A DNA stretch of 64,000 bases from JANXSF01 sp043755435 (lineage in GTDB: Bacteria > Acidobacteriota > Terriglobia > Bryobacterales > Bryobacteraceae), in the NCBI GenBank assembly GCA_043755435.1, contig JAYUSZ010000059.1:1-64000 (forward strand). Reading direction: 5' to 3'. Position 1 is the first letter of the stretch; every line of letters starts with the position of its first letter. Below the pieces are notes generated by a model, which made no database searches, was not told the origin of the DNA, and saw only the letters and a list, made by a program, of their open reading frames with translations. The translations under genes were made by a program, and so were the position numbers. Positions 25,396 through 34,721 of this stretch are shown here, in pieces.

Positions 25396-26607
25396 ATGTT
25401 GCGTTCGTTCACCTTTCTGGCATTTTGGTTTTGGCAGGCAGACTTGCAACAGGAAGGCATTAAGGCCCTGGAGCAACAGCAATATTCTCAGGCTGCCGAA
25501 CTTTTCCGGAAGGCAGTAGCGCAGGATCCCAAGAACTTCGCAACACACTTTCACTTGGGTCTTGCCCTAAGCCTTTTGAACCAGGATGCAGAAGCGATCA
25601 GTGAATACAAGAAAGTTTTGGAACTGGATGCCAGTGTTTATGAAGCCCAATTGAACGTTGGAATTCTTCTGCTGCGACAAAAGCAGACGGCAGATGCAAT
25701 TGCACCCCTGAAAGCAGCAGCTAGCCAGAAACCAAAGGAATTCAGACCCAATTACTATTTGGGAGAAGCACTCCTGGCCTCGAGTGATCCTGCTGCGGTC
25801 GCAGCTTTCCAGGCTGCACTCCTATCGGATTCAAAATCAGCATCAGCTACTGCTGGCTTGGCACGCGCATTCGCAAAGAGTGGAAAACTATCCGAAGCTG
25901 CCCCGCTCTACCATCGAGCTGTGGAATTGGACCCTGGATTCCAGGACTTACTATTAGAGCTTGCAGATTTGCATGAAAAAGCTAAACAGCCGGATGAGGC
26001 TCTTGCGATCTACCAAAAGTTTCCTCAGTTGCCTGGTGTGTCCGAACGAATGGGATCTCTACTTCTTGAAAAAGGAACACCAGAACAGGCCGTGCCAATA
26101 CTGGAGCAAGCCGTAAAATCGGATCCCACTAGTGCCAACAAATTTGCATTGGCTACGGCCTACATACGCATCAAACAGGGAGAAAAGGCAGTTCCATTGC
26201 TTACTTCCGCTGCCAACAGTGAACCTAAAAACTGGCAATTACTGATGACACTTGGACGCTTGCTGCGTGATATGAAGCAATATCCTAATGCTGCTAACGT
26301 TTTCCTTCGAGCCGCACAATTGCAGCCCCAAACCAAAGAATCCTGGAGCGAACTGGGAGGCATGCTTTTCTTGAGCGAAAATTATCCCCAAGCCTTAACT
26401 GCGTTTGATAAATTAATCGAATTAGGGAATCCGTCGACGGGAGCTTATTACTTCCGGGCCATTACGCTTGACCACATGCATCAGTACAAACTTGCGTTGC
26501 CGGCCTATGAGAAGTTTCTCGCTCTAAGCGAAAATAAGAATCTGGAGGAAGAATTCAAGTCCCGGCAAAGAATCAAAGTCATTGTGAAGGAGTTAGCAAA
26601 GCATTGA
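25396..26607 (+). CDS. TPR-repeat protein, exported
   Basis: A 403-residue protein with a short hydrophobic N-terminus (MLRSFTFLAFWFWQ) that could be a signal peptide. About ten tetratricopeptide repeats follow from residue 20 to near the end, for example QQYSQAAELFRKAVAQDPKN, AEAISEYKKVLELDASVYEA, AAPLYHRAVELDPGF and YPQALTAFDKLIELGNPSTG. TPR arrays mediate protein-protein contacts; partner unknown. The stop overlaps the next gene by 4 bp, tying it to two small secreted hypotheticals. Confidence 0.85.
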   Translation: MLRSFTFLAFWFWQADLQQEGIKALEQQQYSQAAELFRKAVAQDPKNFATHFHLGLALSLLNQDAEAISEYKKVLELDASVYEAQLNVGILLLRQKQTADAIAPLKAAASQKPKEFRPNYYLGEALLASSDPAAVAAFQAALLSDSKSASATAGLARAFAKSGKLSEAAPLYHRAVELDPGFQDLLLELADLHEKAKQPDEALAIYQKFPQLPGVSERMGSLLLEKGTPEQAVPILEQAVKSDPTSANKFALATAYIRIKQGEKAVPLLTSAANSEPKNWQLLMTLGRLLRDMKQYPNAANVFLRAAQLQPQTKESWSELGGMLFLSENYPQALTAFDKLIELGNPSTGAYYFRAITLDHMHQYKLALPAYEKFLALSENKNLEEEFKSRQRIKVIVKELAKH

Positions 26608-27035
26608 AGTTCGCGCGATCAATTCTCTTCGTGTTTATCATTGCAACCTTGGCTTGGGCTGACCTCGCTTCCATTAAAGAAAACCCAGCAGCCGATAAAC
26701 GTGCGCTCCTAGCTCTTGATCATGCTGGCAAAACTTTAAGCAACATCCGTGAAAATCTGGCGAAAACCAACTTGACTAGCTTGAAAGTACAACTGGATGA
26801 ATTTAGCGCCGCGATGGAATTGACGGTTGATTCCTTGGCAGCAACTGGCAAGAGTCCAGCTAAAAGCCCCAACTTGTTCAAGAAGACTGAAATGCAATTA
26901 CGCATTTACATGCGCAAACTGAAAACACTGGAACATGATCTGAACGTGGAAGAGCGGCCATTGATCACTCCGGTTATTGCCCGTGTGGAAGAAATTCAGG
27001 ACAATCTGGTTCAAGGTATTATGAAAAAGAAATGA
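26604..27035 (+). CDS. Secreted helical hypothetical protein
   Basis: A 143-residue protein not recognised. A TTG start at 26604, overlapping the TPR stop, gives a convincing signal peptide (MKFARSILFVFIIATLAWA). The mature part is strongly helical and charged (LSNIRENLAKTNLTSLKVQL, LKTLEHDLNVEERPLI). It overlaps the next gene by 4 bp. The two downstream proteins share spacing of a Leu-rich helix, a Lys-rich turn and a C-terminal helix, which suggests distant tandem paralogy. Confidence 0.65.
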   Translation: MKFARSILFVFIIATLAWADLASIKENPAADKRALLALDHAGKTLSNIRENLAKTNLTSLKVQLDEFSAAMELTVDSLAATGKSPAKSPNLFKKTEMQLRIYMRKLKTLEHDLNVEERPLITPVIARVEEIQDNLVQGIMKKK

Positions 27036-27664
27036 ACTGCCGCCTACTTCTTGGAATCGCGTTACTTTGCTCACTGGCCTTCGGACAGCGGGATTTCCTA
27101 ACCGTCGACGAAGGGGATCAGATCCGCGAAGTCCAGGAACCCAATGAGCGTTTGAAGCTCTACTTGAAATTCAGCCGCATACGCATCGATATGATCAAGC
27201 AGGCCATCGCCAAGGAAAAGGCTGGACGCTCTGGTTTGATCCACGACACGCTGGAAGATTACACAGCAATCATTGAGGCCATTGATAAGGTGGCGGAAGA
27301 CGCGTTAAAGCGAAAAGTCGATATCACCGAAGGAATGGCCGTGGTAGCCAAAGCGGAAACGGAAATGACGGCCGCCTTGAAGAAAATATTGGACGGGAAT
27401 CCGAAAGACCTTCCGCGGTATGAATTCGCACTGTCCACTGCTATCGACACAACGAACGATTCCATTGAACTTTCTCAGTCTGACCTCAAGGAACGAACTC
27501 GCGATGTGGAACAAGTTGCAGCAAAACAGAAAAAAGATCGAGAAGCCATGATGTCCACCAAAGAGCTGGAAGAAAAGAAAGTGGTGGAAAAGAAAGAAGG
27601 CGAATCCAAACAACGCAAGGCTCCGACGCTTCGCCGCAAGGGTGAAGTGGAGGAAAAGAAGTAG
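27032..27664 (+). CDS. Secreted helical hypothetical protein with charged tail
   Basis: A 210-residue protein, unrecognised, with signal peptide MNCRLLLGIALLCSLAFG. The mature region is helical (KLYLKFSRIRIDMIKQAI, EDYTAIIEAIDKVAEDALKR, ETEMTAALKKIL) and ends in a Lys/Glu-rich coiled tail from about residue 160 (ELEEKKVVEKKEG). It is the third gene of the TPR operon. It converges with the Fic gene, with only 7 bp between stops. Confidence 0.65.
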   Translation: MNCRLLLGIALLCSLAFGQRDFLTVDEGDQIREVQEPNERLKLYLKFSRIRIDMIKQAIAKEKAGRSGLIHDTLEDYTAIIEAIDKVAEDALKRKVDITEGMAVVAKAETEMTAALKKILDGNPKDLPRYEFALSTAIDTTNDSIELSQSDLKERTRDVEQVAAKQKKDREAMMSTKELEEKKVVEKKEGESKQRKAPTLRRKGEVEEKK

Positions 27665-27671
27665 AAGCGGA

Positions 27672-28844
27672 TTAGCGCCGCTCTACTTCAGTTCCCCTGT
27701 TCAGGATTTCCAAATAGCGGTCATATACAAAAATCCTCCGACGCTGTTTTCCCGTCGTCTCCTTCACGATTCCCAACTTTTGCAAGTGTCCAATGGACTT
27801 TGCCACGGTGGGTTCTGAAACCTCCATTCTGGCCGCCACATTAGGAATGGACACAATCGGATTCCGCTGCATGTATTGATATACCAGCATCGCCGAAGCC
27901 GCCGGCCGCCGGAGGCTTTCAATCAGCTTTTTATCCTGGGCAAATAACGCCAGGATCTGATGGGCAGTCAGCGCCGAATCATTTGCGGTTTGCCTGACCC
28001 CTTCCAGGAAAAACTCCCCCCAAACTTCCCAATCGCCAGTTTGCCGAACCCGATCGAGCAATTCGTAATAGGTAGAACGATTCTGCTTGAAGTACAAACT
28101 CATGTATAGAATCGGCTCCCGCAACACTCCGCTGGTACAGAGCAACATGGGAATTAGAACACGCCCAATTCTTCCATTGCCATCCAGAAACGGATGAATC
28201 GTCTCGAACTGGACGTGGATCATGGCGATTTTCAGCAGCAGCGGCAAATCGCGTTGATCATTGTGGATGAACAACTCCAATGCACCCATCAACTCCATGA
28301 TCTTGTCAGCCGGCGGAGGCACAAACATTGCATTGCCTGGGCGAGTCCCTCCAATCCAATTCTGGCTTCGTCGAAATTCCCCTGGCTCTTTATCGCTCCC
28401 ACGTCCCTTCGAAAGCAGGATTTCGTGCATTTCCCGCACCAGCCGCAGCGACAGCGGAAAACCATTCCGCATCCGATTCAAACCGTGACTCATGCATGCC
28501 ACATAGTTGGAAACCTCAGTCACATCGCGCAAAAGGGCACCCGGAATGTCTTCATGCTCAGACATCAGGAACTCAGAAATTGAGGATTGTGTCCCTTCGA
28601 TTTGAGAAGAAAGCACTGCCTCCTTTCGAACATAGAAATAAAGGAACAACGGGATGTCCGGCAGCAGATTCGTCAAGCCATCCAACCGACCAACCGCCTG
28701 ATTGGTGATATCCAACTGGCCAACCATGCCAACTGTGGACATTGGCGGCGTAGGTGGAAGGGCCTTAGGAATGTAGGCCCGCACCTGTTCGTCACCAAAG
28801 GTTGTGGTGATATAGCCGCCGATTGTGTTGAAGTCCCGTGTCAT
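27672..28844 (-). CDS. Fic-domain protein with N-terminal inhibitory motif and C-terminal winged helix
   Basis: A 390-residue Fic protein. The active-site motif HPFLDGNGRIGR (residues 217-228) is canonical for transfer of AMP or another nucleotide to target hydroxyls. An intrinsic inhibitory motif, SSQIEG (79-84), fits [S/T]xxxE[G/N], placing it in the group with inhibitory helix N-terminal to the Fic core. The last 90 residues form a winged-helix-like domain (IPNVAARMEVSEPTVAKSIG). ATG 28844 is preceded by AAGGAAAGG, which is itself half of a palindrome. The DNA-binding domain and palindromes suggest autoregulation. Target unknown. Confidence 0.9.
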   Translation of the reverse strand: MTRDFNTIGGYITTTFGDEQVRAYIPKALPPTPPMSTVGMVGQLDITNQAVGRLDGLTNLLPDIPLFLYFYVRKEAVLSSQIEGTQSSISEFLMSEHEDIPGALLRDVTEVSNYVACMSHGLNRMRNGFPLSLRLVREMHEILLSKGRGSDKEPGEFRRSQNWIGGTRPGNAMFVPPPADKIMELMGALELFIHNDQRDLPLLLKIAMIHVQFETIHPFLDGNGRIGRVLIPMLLCTSGVLREPILYMSLYFKQNRSTYYELLDRVRQTGDWEVWGEFFLEGVRQTANDSALTAHQILALFAQDKKLIESLRRPAASAMLVYQYMQRNPIVSIPNVAARMEVSEPTVAKSIGHLQKLGIVKETTGKQRRRIFVYDRYLEILNRGTEVERR

Positions 28845-28845
28845 C

Positions 28846-28872
28846 CTTTCCTTACGGATTCAATAAGGAAAG
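28846..28872. promoter_or_regulatory. Operator-like palindrome 1 at Fic start
   Basis: CTTTCCTTA (28846-28854) and TAAGGAAAG (28864-28872) are exact 9-bp inverted arms around a 9-nt spacer. The proximal arm includes the Shine-Dalgarno of the Fic gene, so binding here or RNA folding would directly affect its expression. The same sequence, with few changes, recurs at 28957-28995. Autoregulation by the Fic protein's winged helix is inference. Confidence 0.6.
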
Positions 28873-28956
28873 AATAACATAGTTTTGTTTTCTTGTGAAG
28901 CGATGGGCTTACAGTAATTGGAATCGTTTATTGTTTTATAACAAGATACGAGATGC

Positions 28957-28995
28957 AATATCCTTTCCTTATGAATTCAACAAGGAAAGGATATT
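28957..28995. promoter_or_regulatory. Operator-like palindrome 2 upstream of Fic
   Basis: AATATCCTTTCCTT (28957-28970) and AAGGAAAGGATATT (28982-28995) are exact 14-bp inverted arms with an 11-nt spacer containing GAATTC. It shares about 25 of 30 central positions with palindrome 1, 110 bp away, and lies about 115-150 bp upstream of the Fic start, a plausible promoter region. There is no T-tract, so a terminator is unlikely. Confidence 0.6.
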
Positions 28996-29011
28996 CTATT
29001 TCCAAATATAA

Positions 29012-29035
29012 AAGCCCTCCCCGAAAGGAGGGCTT
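29012..29035 (-). terminator. Rho-independent terminator of the recO-ppdK operon
   Basis: AAGCCCTCC (29012-29020) pairs with GGAGGGCTT (29027-29035) over 9 bp with a 6-nt loop. Read on the minus strand it is followed by TTAT-rich sequence, about 40 bp after the ppdK stop. Confidence 0.8.
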
Positions 29036-29076
29036 CTAAAACAAACCCGAACAATTTATCCAAACTGAAAGCTCGG

Positions 29077-31800
29077 TTAAGCCGTCCGGTTAGCCTCACC
29101 TTTGAGGCCGGCCAGTGCAGCTTGTGCTGCCGCTAGACGGGCAATCGGTACTCTGTAAGGGGAGCAGCTGACGTAATCCATGCCAACGCGATAGCAGAAC
29201 TCGACGCTGGATGGTTCACCACCGTGCTCGCCACAAATCCCAACTTCCAAATCAGGCTTGGTGCTACGGCCCAGTTTCACGGCCATGTCCACCAATTTAC
29301 CAACACCACCCTGATCCAGAACTCCGAACGGATCACCCGCGAAAATCTTCAAGTCCTCGTATTCCTTTGAGAACTTCGTATAATCATCGCGCGACAGGCC
29401 CATTGTGGTCTGCGTCAAATCGTTGGTACCAAAGCTGAAGAAGTCGGCCTCGGTTGCGATCTCATCGGCCGTGATTGCGGCACGCGGAATTTCGATCATA
29501 GTACCGATCATGTAATGCTGATCCTTCAACCCGGCCTTGCCCAGGACTTCCTCGGCAATCCCTTTGACGATGGCCTTCTGGTGCGCCAGTTCCTTCACAG
29601 AACCAACCAGCGGAATCATCACTTCAGGAATAACCTTGACGCCCTTCTTGGCCACCAACGCCACAGCCTCAAAAATTGCTCTAGCCTGCATTTCGGTGAT
29701 CTCTGGATAGGTAATTCCCAAACGGCAACCACGGTGACCCAACATCGGGTTAAATTCGTGCAGTTCTTCTACACGCTTCAAAAGATCAGGCAGTTTTTTC
29801 TTCAACTCGCCGACAGCGCAGCCGTAGCTGGCAGCCATTTCTTTCTTCTCTTTGGGAGTTGCGTGCGGGAGTTTCGCCACATCCACCATCAGATGTTCGC
29901 GTTTGGGAAGGAACTCATGCAGTGGCGGATCAAGGGTACGAATGACCACCGGGAAGCCATCCATTGCTTTGAACAGACCAGCAAAATCGGAACGCTGCAT
30001 GGTCAGCAATTTCTGCAAGCACTTCTTACGATCTTTCACATTATCCGCAAGAATCATCGCCACAACATGGGGCAAACGATCTTCGGCGAAGAACATGTGT
30101 TCGGTACGGCACAATCCGATTCCCTCAGCGCCAAACTTGCGAGCAACTTTGGCATCGTGAGGAATATCAGCATTGGCGCGAACGCCGAACTTGCCGCGAA
30201 ATTCATCGGCCCAGCCCATGAACTCAGCAAATTCACCGCGAGTAGGATCGGCCTCGTTGGTCTTAGCCTGACCCAGATAAACATTGCCGGTGGTGCCGTC
30301 AATGGAAATCCAATCGCCTTCTTTCACCGTCACACCGGCGCACGTAAACAGCTTCTTGTGCTCGTCGATCTTGATTTCGCCGGCACCGACAATGCAAGGG
30401 CGGCCCATTCCACGTGCAACAACGGCAGCGTGAGAGGACTTGCCACCTACGGCGGTTAAAATACCCTTTGCGGCATCCATTCCAGCAATGTCGTTTGGAG
30501 TAGTTTCTTTGCGCACCAGGATAACAGGCGATTTTACAGCGGCGGCCACAACATCTTCAGCCGAGAAATAGCAGCGGCCGACGGATGCACCGGGTGATGC
30601 AGCAATGCCTTGGGAAAGCTTCTTCAATGTCTTCAAAGATGCAGCATCGAATACAGGATGCAACAATTGATCTAACTGCGCCGGAGCTACGCGCATTACC
30701 GCTTCCTGCTTGCTGATCAGGCCTTCCTTAGCCATTTCGACGGCCAAACGGAGTGCCGCTGGACCAGTACGTTTCCCGTTGCGGGTCTGCAACATGTACA
30801 ACGTATTGTCTTCCACCGTGAACTCGAAATCCTGCATGTCACGGTAGTGCTTTTCCAGGCTGTTGGTGATTTCGCGCAGTTGTTTGTAGACTGCGGGCAT
30901 CGCTTTAGCCAATTCAGAAATTGGGCTTGGGGTACGAATACCTGCCACCACATCTTCGCCTTGGGCGTTGATCAGAAATTCGCCGTAGAAAACCTTTTCG
31001 CCGGACGCGGGATCGCGTGTGAAGCCTACGCCAGTTGCCGATGTTTCACCGAGGTTGCCGAACACCATGGCTTGAACATTCGCCGCAGTGCCAATTTCAT
31101 CGGGGATCTTTTCCATCTTGCGATAATATGCTGCTTTGTCGTTCCACCAGGATCTGAAGACAGCATCGCGCGACATCATCAATTGAACGTGCGGATCCTG
31201 CGGGAATTCCTTACCCGTCTCTTTCTTCACCAGCTTTTTGTAATCTTCGATAACCGAGGCCAGATCTTCGGCGCTCAAATCCGTATCCAGCTTTACTTTG
31301 CGCTTGGCTTTCATGGCGTCAAAAATATGGTTGAACTTCTCCATATGGATGTCCAAGGCAACTTCGCCAAACATCTGCAGAAAGCGGCGGTAGCAATCAT
31401 TGGCAAATCTGGGATTGTTCGACTTGGCGGCCAACACCTTCACCGTGACATCGTTCATGCCAAGGTTCAGAATGGTGTTCATCATGCCAGGCATGGAGAA
31501 CTTCGCGCCACTGCGAACACTAAGCAGCAATGGATCTGTAGCACTGCCCAGCTTTTTACCCGTGCGTTCTTCCAAAGTACGCAGAGCAACATTCATTTGG
31601 TCTTCAATTTCTTGTGGAACCTTGTTTCCGTTCTTGAAGTAAATGGTGCAAACTTCAGTGGAAACGGTGAAGCCCGGAGGCAGTGGAATTCCAGCCAGGC
31701 TCATTTCAGCCAAGCCAGCGCCTTTGCCGCCGAGGATCTCTTTCATGGAACCATTGCCGTCGGCCGTACCTGCGCCCCAGCTAAAAACGTGTTTCTTCAT
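29077..31800 (-). CDS. ppdK: Pyruvate, phosphate dikinase
   Basis: Interconverts pyruvate, ATP and phosphate with PEP, AMP and pyrophosphate. The 907-residue protein has the N-terminal ATP-grasp domain (LGGKGAGLAEMSLAGIPLPP), the swivelling phosphohistidine domain (GGKSSHAAVVARGMGRPC with catalytic His), and the C-terminal PEP/pyruvate TIM barrel (GIGLCRTEHMFF, RTLDPPLHEFLP, FGTNDLTQTTMGLSRDD, GICGEHGGEPSS with catalytic Cys). Length is standard. It lies 48 bp after glyS, the last gene of the recO-glyQ-glyS-ppdK run, and is followed by a hairpin terminator. Confidence 0.97.
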   Translation of the reverse strand: MKKHVFSWGAGTADGNGSMKEILGGKGAGLAEMSLAGIPLPPGFTVSTEVCTIYFKNGNKVPQEIEDQMNVALRTLEERTGKKLGSATDPLLLSVRSGAKFSMPGMMNTILNLGMNDVTVKVLAAKSNNPRFANDCYRRFLQMFGEVALDIHMEKFNHIFDAMKAKRKVKLDTDLSAEDLASVIEDYKKLVKKETGKEFPQDPHVQLMMSRDAVFRSWWNDKAAYYRKMEKIPDEIGTAANVQAMVFGNLGETSATGVGFTRDPASGEKVFYGEFLINAQGEDVVAGIRTPSPISELAKAMPAVYKQLREITNSLEKHYRDMQDFEFTVEDNTLYMLQTRNGKRTGPAALRLAVEMAKEGLISKQEAVMRVAPAQLDQLLHPVFDAASLKTLKKLSQGIAASPGASVGRCYFSAEDVVAAAVKSPVILVRKETTPNDIAGMDAAKGILTAVGGKSSHAAVVARGMGRPCIVGAGEIKIDEHKKLFTCAGVTVKEGDWISIDGTTGNVYLGQAKTNEADPTRGEFAEFMGWADEFRGKFGVRANADIPHDAKVARKFGAEGIGLCRTEHMFFAEDRLPHVVAMILADNVKDRKKCLQKLLTMQRSDFAGLFKAMDGFPVVIRTLDPPLHEFLPKREHLMVDVAKLPHATPKEKKEMAASYGCAVGELKKKLPDLLKRVEELHEFNPMLGHRGCRLGITYPEITEMQARAIFEAVALVAKKGVKVIPEVMIPLVGSVKELAHQKAIVKGIAEEVLGKAGLKDQHYMIGTMIEIPRAAITADEIATEADFFSFGTNDLTQTTMGLSRDDYTKFSKEYEDLKIFAGDPFGVLDQGGVGKLVDMAVKLGRSTKPDLEVGICGEHGGEPSSVEFCYRVGMDYVSCSPYRVPIARLAAAQAALAGLKGEANRTA

Positions 31801-31848
31801 TAAAATAAACTCTCCTGAATTACGTGTGCCTTTGGGGGCATCCGATAG

Positions 31849-33840
31849 TCAACTCAATCTTCCAAAGCTCTCAAACTTGCCCTGAATATTTCTCAATAGA
31901 GATATCCTGTTTAACAAAATGGTGTCATCTTTGTGCATGACCAAAACGCCATCAAGGTATTCGTTAATTGGTCGAGACATTCGCTTCAGTATTGCTAATA
32001 CGGAGTCGTAGTTTTGCATCTTGATGGCCTCATCAAACTCTTTCCCATATGAAAGAAATGCTTCATTTAGTTGCGTTTCAACGCCAACAATTAGAAGCGT
32101 CGCGTCAAAGGGAGGAGCCCCTGCGGGTGCTACAGGTATTTTGCCTTGATCTAACGCGTGATCACACATATTCTTAACTCGTTTAAAAGCTGTACGCACA
32201 TCGAGTAGTTCATCATCCCATTTGCTAGTTGTAGCTGACAGCCGTCGGACCAAATCTTTTGGATCGTACCAGCACTCCTGTTGATCATAAGTAAATCGCG
32301 AAACTTCTTCCAATGGAAATCCTTTGATCTCGTGGAGATAATAGAGTAGTCTCTCTTTGAAGAAAGGCTCAAGATTGTTGGAAACTAAGAACTTCTTCAA
32401 TTTCGACCCGACGACTAGTTCACCTTCGATCAAGATCTTCACAACACCTTGCATCGCGCGGCGCAACGCAAACGGATCTTTCGATCCAGTCGGTTTCATG
32501 CCTACACTGAAGCATTTACTCAATGTATCCAATTTGTCAGCCAGACCAACAGCTTGCCCACCCGGTGTTGAAGGTATCGAATCTTCCATGCTCAACGGTT
32601 TGTAGTGCTCGTAAACGGCTAAAGCAACCGCCTCGCCTTCACCCTGCTCTCTTGCATACAACCCCCCTACAATACCTTGCAGATCAGTAAATTCCTTGAC
32701 CAACTCCGTGGTCAAATCAGCCTTAGCCAAATATGCAGCGCGAGCGGCGTCTTCGCCACCCAATTTACGAGCAAGATCCACCATCCGATTTGTCTTCTCC
32801 AGATAGGTACCAAGCTTGGCCTGAAACGTAACCTTGCCCAAATCTTCCACACGATCAGCCAATTTCCGCTGCTGATCCACATCCCAGAAAAATTTCGCAT
32901 CGTTAAATCTGGCACGAATGACGCGTTCGTTGCCACGCTGCACTATCCCTTCGTTGTCGTTGTCGATGTTCATCACCGCAACAAATTGGTTGCTCAGCCC
33001 GCCATCCGCTTTTTCTACCGAGAAATTTTTCTGATGATGGCGCATCACCATCACCAACACTTCCTTGGGTAATTGCAAATAGCTCTCGTCGAAATTACCA
33101 ATAATCGGCGAGGGCCACTCAGTGATGTAAGTCAAAACGTGAAGCAGTTTTTCATCGGTCTTAACATTCGCACCCAGTTTGGCAATCCCATCCAGAATCC
33201 GCTTCCGCCGTTCAGTCGCGCGTACCAAGACGTGATTTTCGCGCAACGATTGCTCGTAGTTTTCATACGTCACCGGGATCGGGCCTTTGCTCAATCGCCT
33301 ATGCCCATAGGTAACATTCCCTGAAGTCACCCCAGCAATTTCGAACTTCACAACATCATCGCCAAGCAACGCCACTATCCAACGGATAGGACGAATAAAC
33401 CGGGGACCACCTTTCCCTGTCCAATACATCGTCTTGGGGAAATACAACTTCAAAATGAGGTCGGGCAGTGCCTCGGCAAGAATTACACTAGTTGTCCGTC
33501 CAACCATTTTCTTGCGATAAGCGAAGTACTCACCTTTGTCAGTTGTGAGTGTTTCCAGTACGTCCAGGGTTACACCCTGCTTCTTCGCAAACCCATTTGC
33601 AGCACCGGGACCAGCCGATTTTGGCGGCCCGGTAACCAGATCTTCGCCGTCGCTTTGTCCGGCAGGCAGACCTTCGGCCCACAGCGTCAACCTTCGAGGA
33701 GAAGCATCCACAGCCTTCAGGGAACCAGCCAGGTTATTCGCAGCAAGCAACTTCGTAAAGTCCTCACCCAACTGCTTCAGTGCAGGCTCAATCATCCAAT
33801 CAGGAATTTCTTCGGCACCAATCTCCAGCAGGAAGTTCAT
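31849..33840 (-). CDS. glyS: Glycyl-tRNA synthetase beta subunit
   Basis: Beta chain of the bacterial alpha2beta2 glycyl-tRNA synthetase, contributing tRNA binding. About 663 residues from ATG 33840 (MNFLLEIGAEEIPDWM). Family features: GPPKSAGPGAANGFAKKQG, TMYWTGKGGPRFIRPIRW, GHRRLSKGP, VMRHHQKNFSV, HD-like KADLTTELVKEFTDLQGIVG with YAREQGE, and DKLDTL. The C-terminal part carries the DALR-like anticodon region. It overlaps glyQ by 4 bp, so the subunits are translated in tandem. Confidence 0.96.
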   Translation of the reverse strand: MNFLLEIGAEEIPDWMIEPALKQLGEDFTKLLAANNLAGSLKAVDASPRRLTLWAEGLPAGQSDGEDLVTGPPKSAGPGAANGFAKKQGVTLDVLETLTTDKGEYFAYRKKMVGRTTSVILAEALPDLILKLYFPKTMYWTGKGGPRFIRPIRWIVALLGDDVVKFEIAGVTSGNVTYGHRRLSKGPIPVTYENYEQSLRENHVLVRATERRKRILDGIAKLGANVKTDEKLLHVLTYITEWPSPIIGNFDESYLQLPKEVLVMVMRHHQKNFSVEKADGGLSNQFVAVMNIDNDNEGIVQRGNERVIRARFNDAKFFWDVDQQRKLADRVEDLGKVTFQAKLGTYLEKTNRMVDLARKLGGEDAARAAYLAKADLTTELVKEFTDLQGIVGGLYAREQGEGEAVALAVYEHYKPLSMEDSIPSTPGGQAVGLADKLDTLSKCFSVGMKPTGSKDPFALRRAMQGVVKILIEGELVVGSKLKKFLVSNNLEPFFKERLLYYLHEIKGFPLEEVSRFTYDQQECWYDPKDLVRRLSATTSKWDDELLDVRTAFKRVKNMCDHALDQGKIPVAPAGAPPFDATLLIVGVETQLNEAFLSYGKEFDEAIKMQNYDSVLAILKRMSRPINEYLDGVLVMHKDDTILLNRISLLRNIQGKFESFGRLS

Positions 33841-34715
33841 CGCACAGCCTCCTGCAGAACCCATGCTTGCGCCACACCTACAGCCAGCTTGCGAACTCGC
33901 GCAATCACGCCGACCCGTTCTGTCACCGATATCGCGCCTCTGGCGTCCAGCAAATTGAAATTATTAGAGCACTTCAGTACATGTTCGTAGGCGGCAAGCA
34001 ACGGATAACGGCGCTTGTCTTCGTAATCAGCAAACCCATCAATCAAACGTTGACCTTCTTTTTCGTGAAGGGCGAAAAGCTGCCAAAGCATATCCACATC
34101 AGCCATTTCGAAGTTATAAACGGAACCCTGCAATTCATCGTTATAGCGCACGTCACGGTACTTGAAACCAGGCGCCCATTCAATGTCGTAAACACTCTCC
34201 ACCCCTTGCAAGAAAGCTGTAAGCCGTTCCAAGCCGTAGGTGATTTCCGCGGGAACTAGTTCCAGATCCACACCACCGCATTGCTGAAAGTAGGTGAACT
34301 GAGTGATCTCCATCCCGTCCAACATCACTTGCCAACCGATTCCCCAGGCCCCTAAAGTGGGCGACTCCCAGTTGTCTTCCTCAAGCTTCAAATCATGCTT
34401 GGTTAGATCAATTCCAATGGCCTGAAGGCTACCCATATAGAGTTCCAGTACATCGGCCGGAGTGGGTTTTAAAATTACTTGCAGTTGTTGGTGCTTATAT
34501 AAACGGTTCGGATTATCGCCATAGCGGCCATCGGCGGGCCGTCTGCTTGGCTGCACATAGGCAACTTTGTAGGGCTTGGGTCCCAAGACGCGCAGAAACG
34601 TTTCCGGACACATGGTTCCTGCACCCACTTCCATGTCGTAGGGTTCCTGGATAATGACGCCGCGATCGGCCCAATATTGTTTTAGCTTGAAAAGCGTTTG
34701 TTGATATAGATCCAT
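33837..34715 (-). CDS. glyQ: Glycyl-tRNA synthetase alpha subunit
   Basis: Catalytic alpha chain. The 292-residue sequence shows MDLYQQTLFKLKQYW, GAGTMCPETFLRVLGP, VAYVQPSRRPADGRYGDNPN, GAWGIGWQVMLDGMEITQFT, QCGGVDLELVPAEITYGLER and YDIEWA, all characteristic. Length is normal. It lies 6 bp after recO. Confidence 0.97.
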   Translation of the reverse strand: MDLYQQTLFKLKQYWADRGVIIQEPYDMEVGAGTMCPETFLRVLGPKPYKVAYVQPSRRPADGRYGDNPNRLYKHQQLQVILKPTPADVLELYMGSLQAIGIDLTKHDLKLEEDNWESPTLGAWGIGWQVMLDGMEITQFTYFQQCGGVDLELVPAEITYGLERLTAFLQGVESVYDIEWAPGFKYRDVRYNDELQGSVYNFEMADVDMLWQLFALHEKEGQRLIDGFADYEDKRRYPLLAAYEHVLKCSNNFNLLDARGAISVTERVGVIARVRKLAVGVAQAWVLQEAVR

Positions 34716-34721
34716 GGCAGT

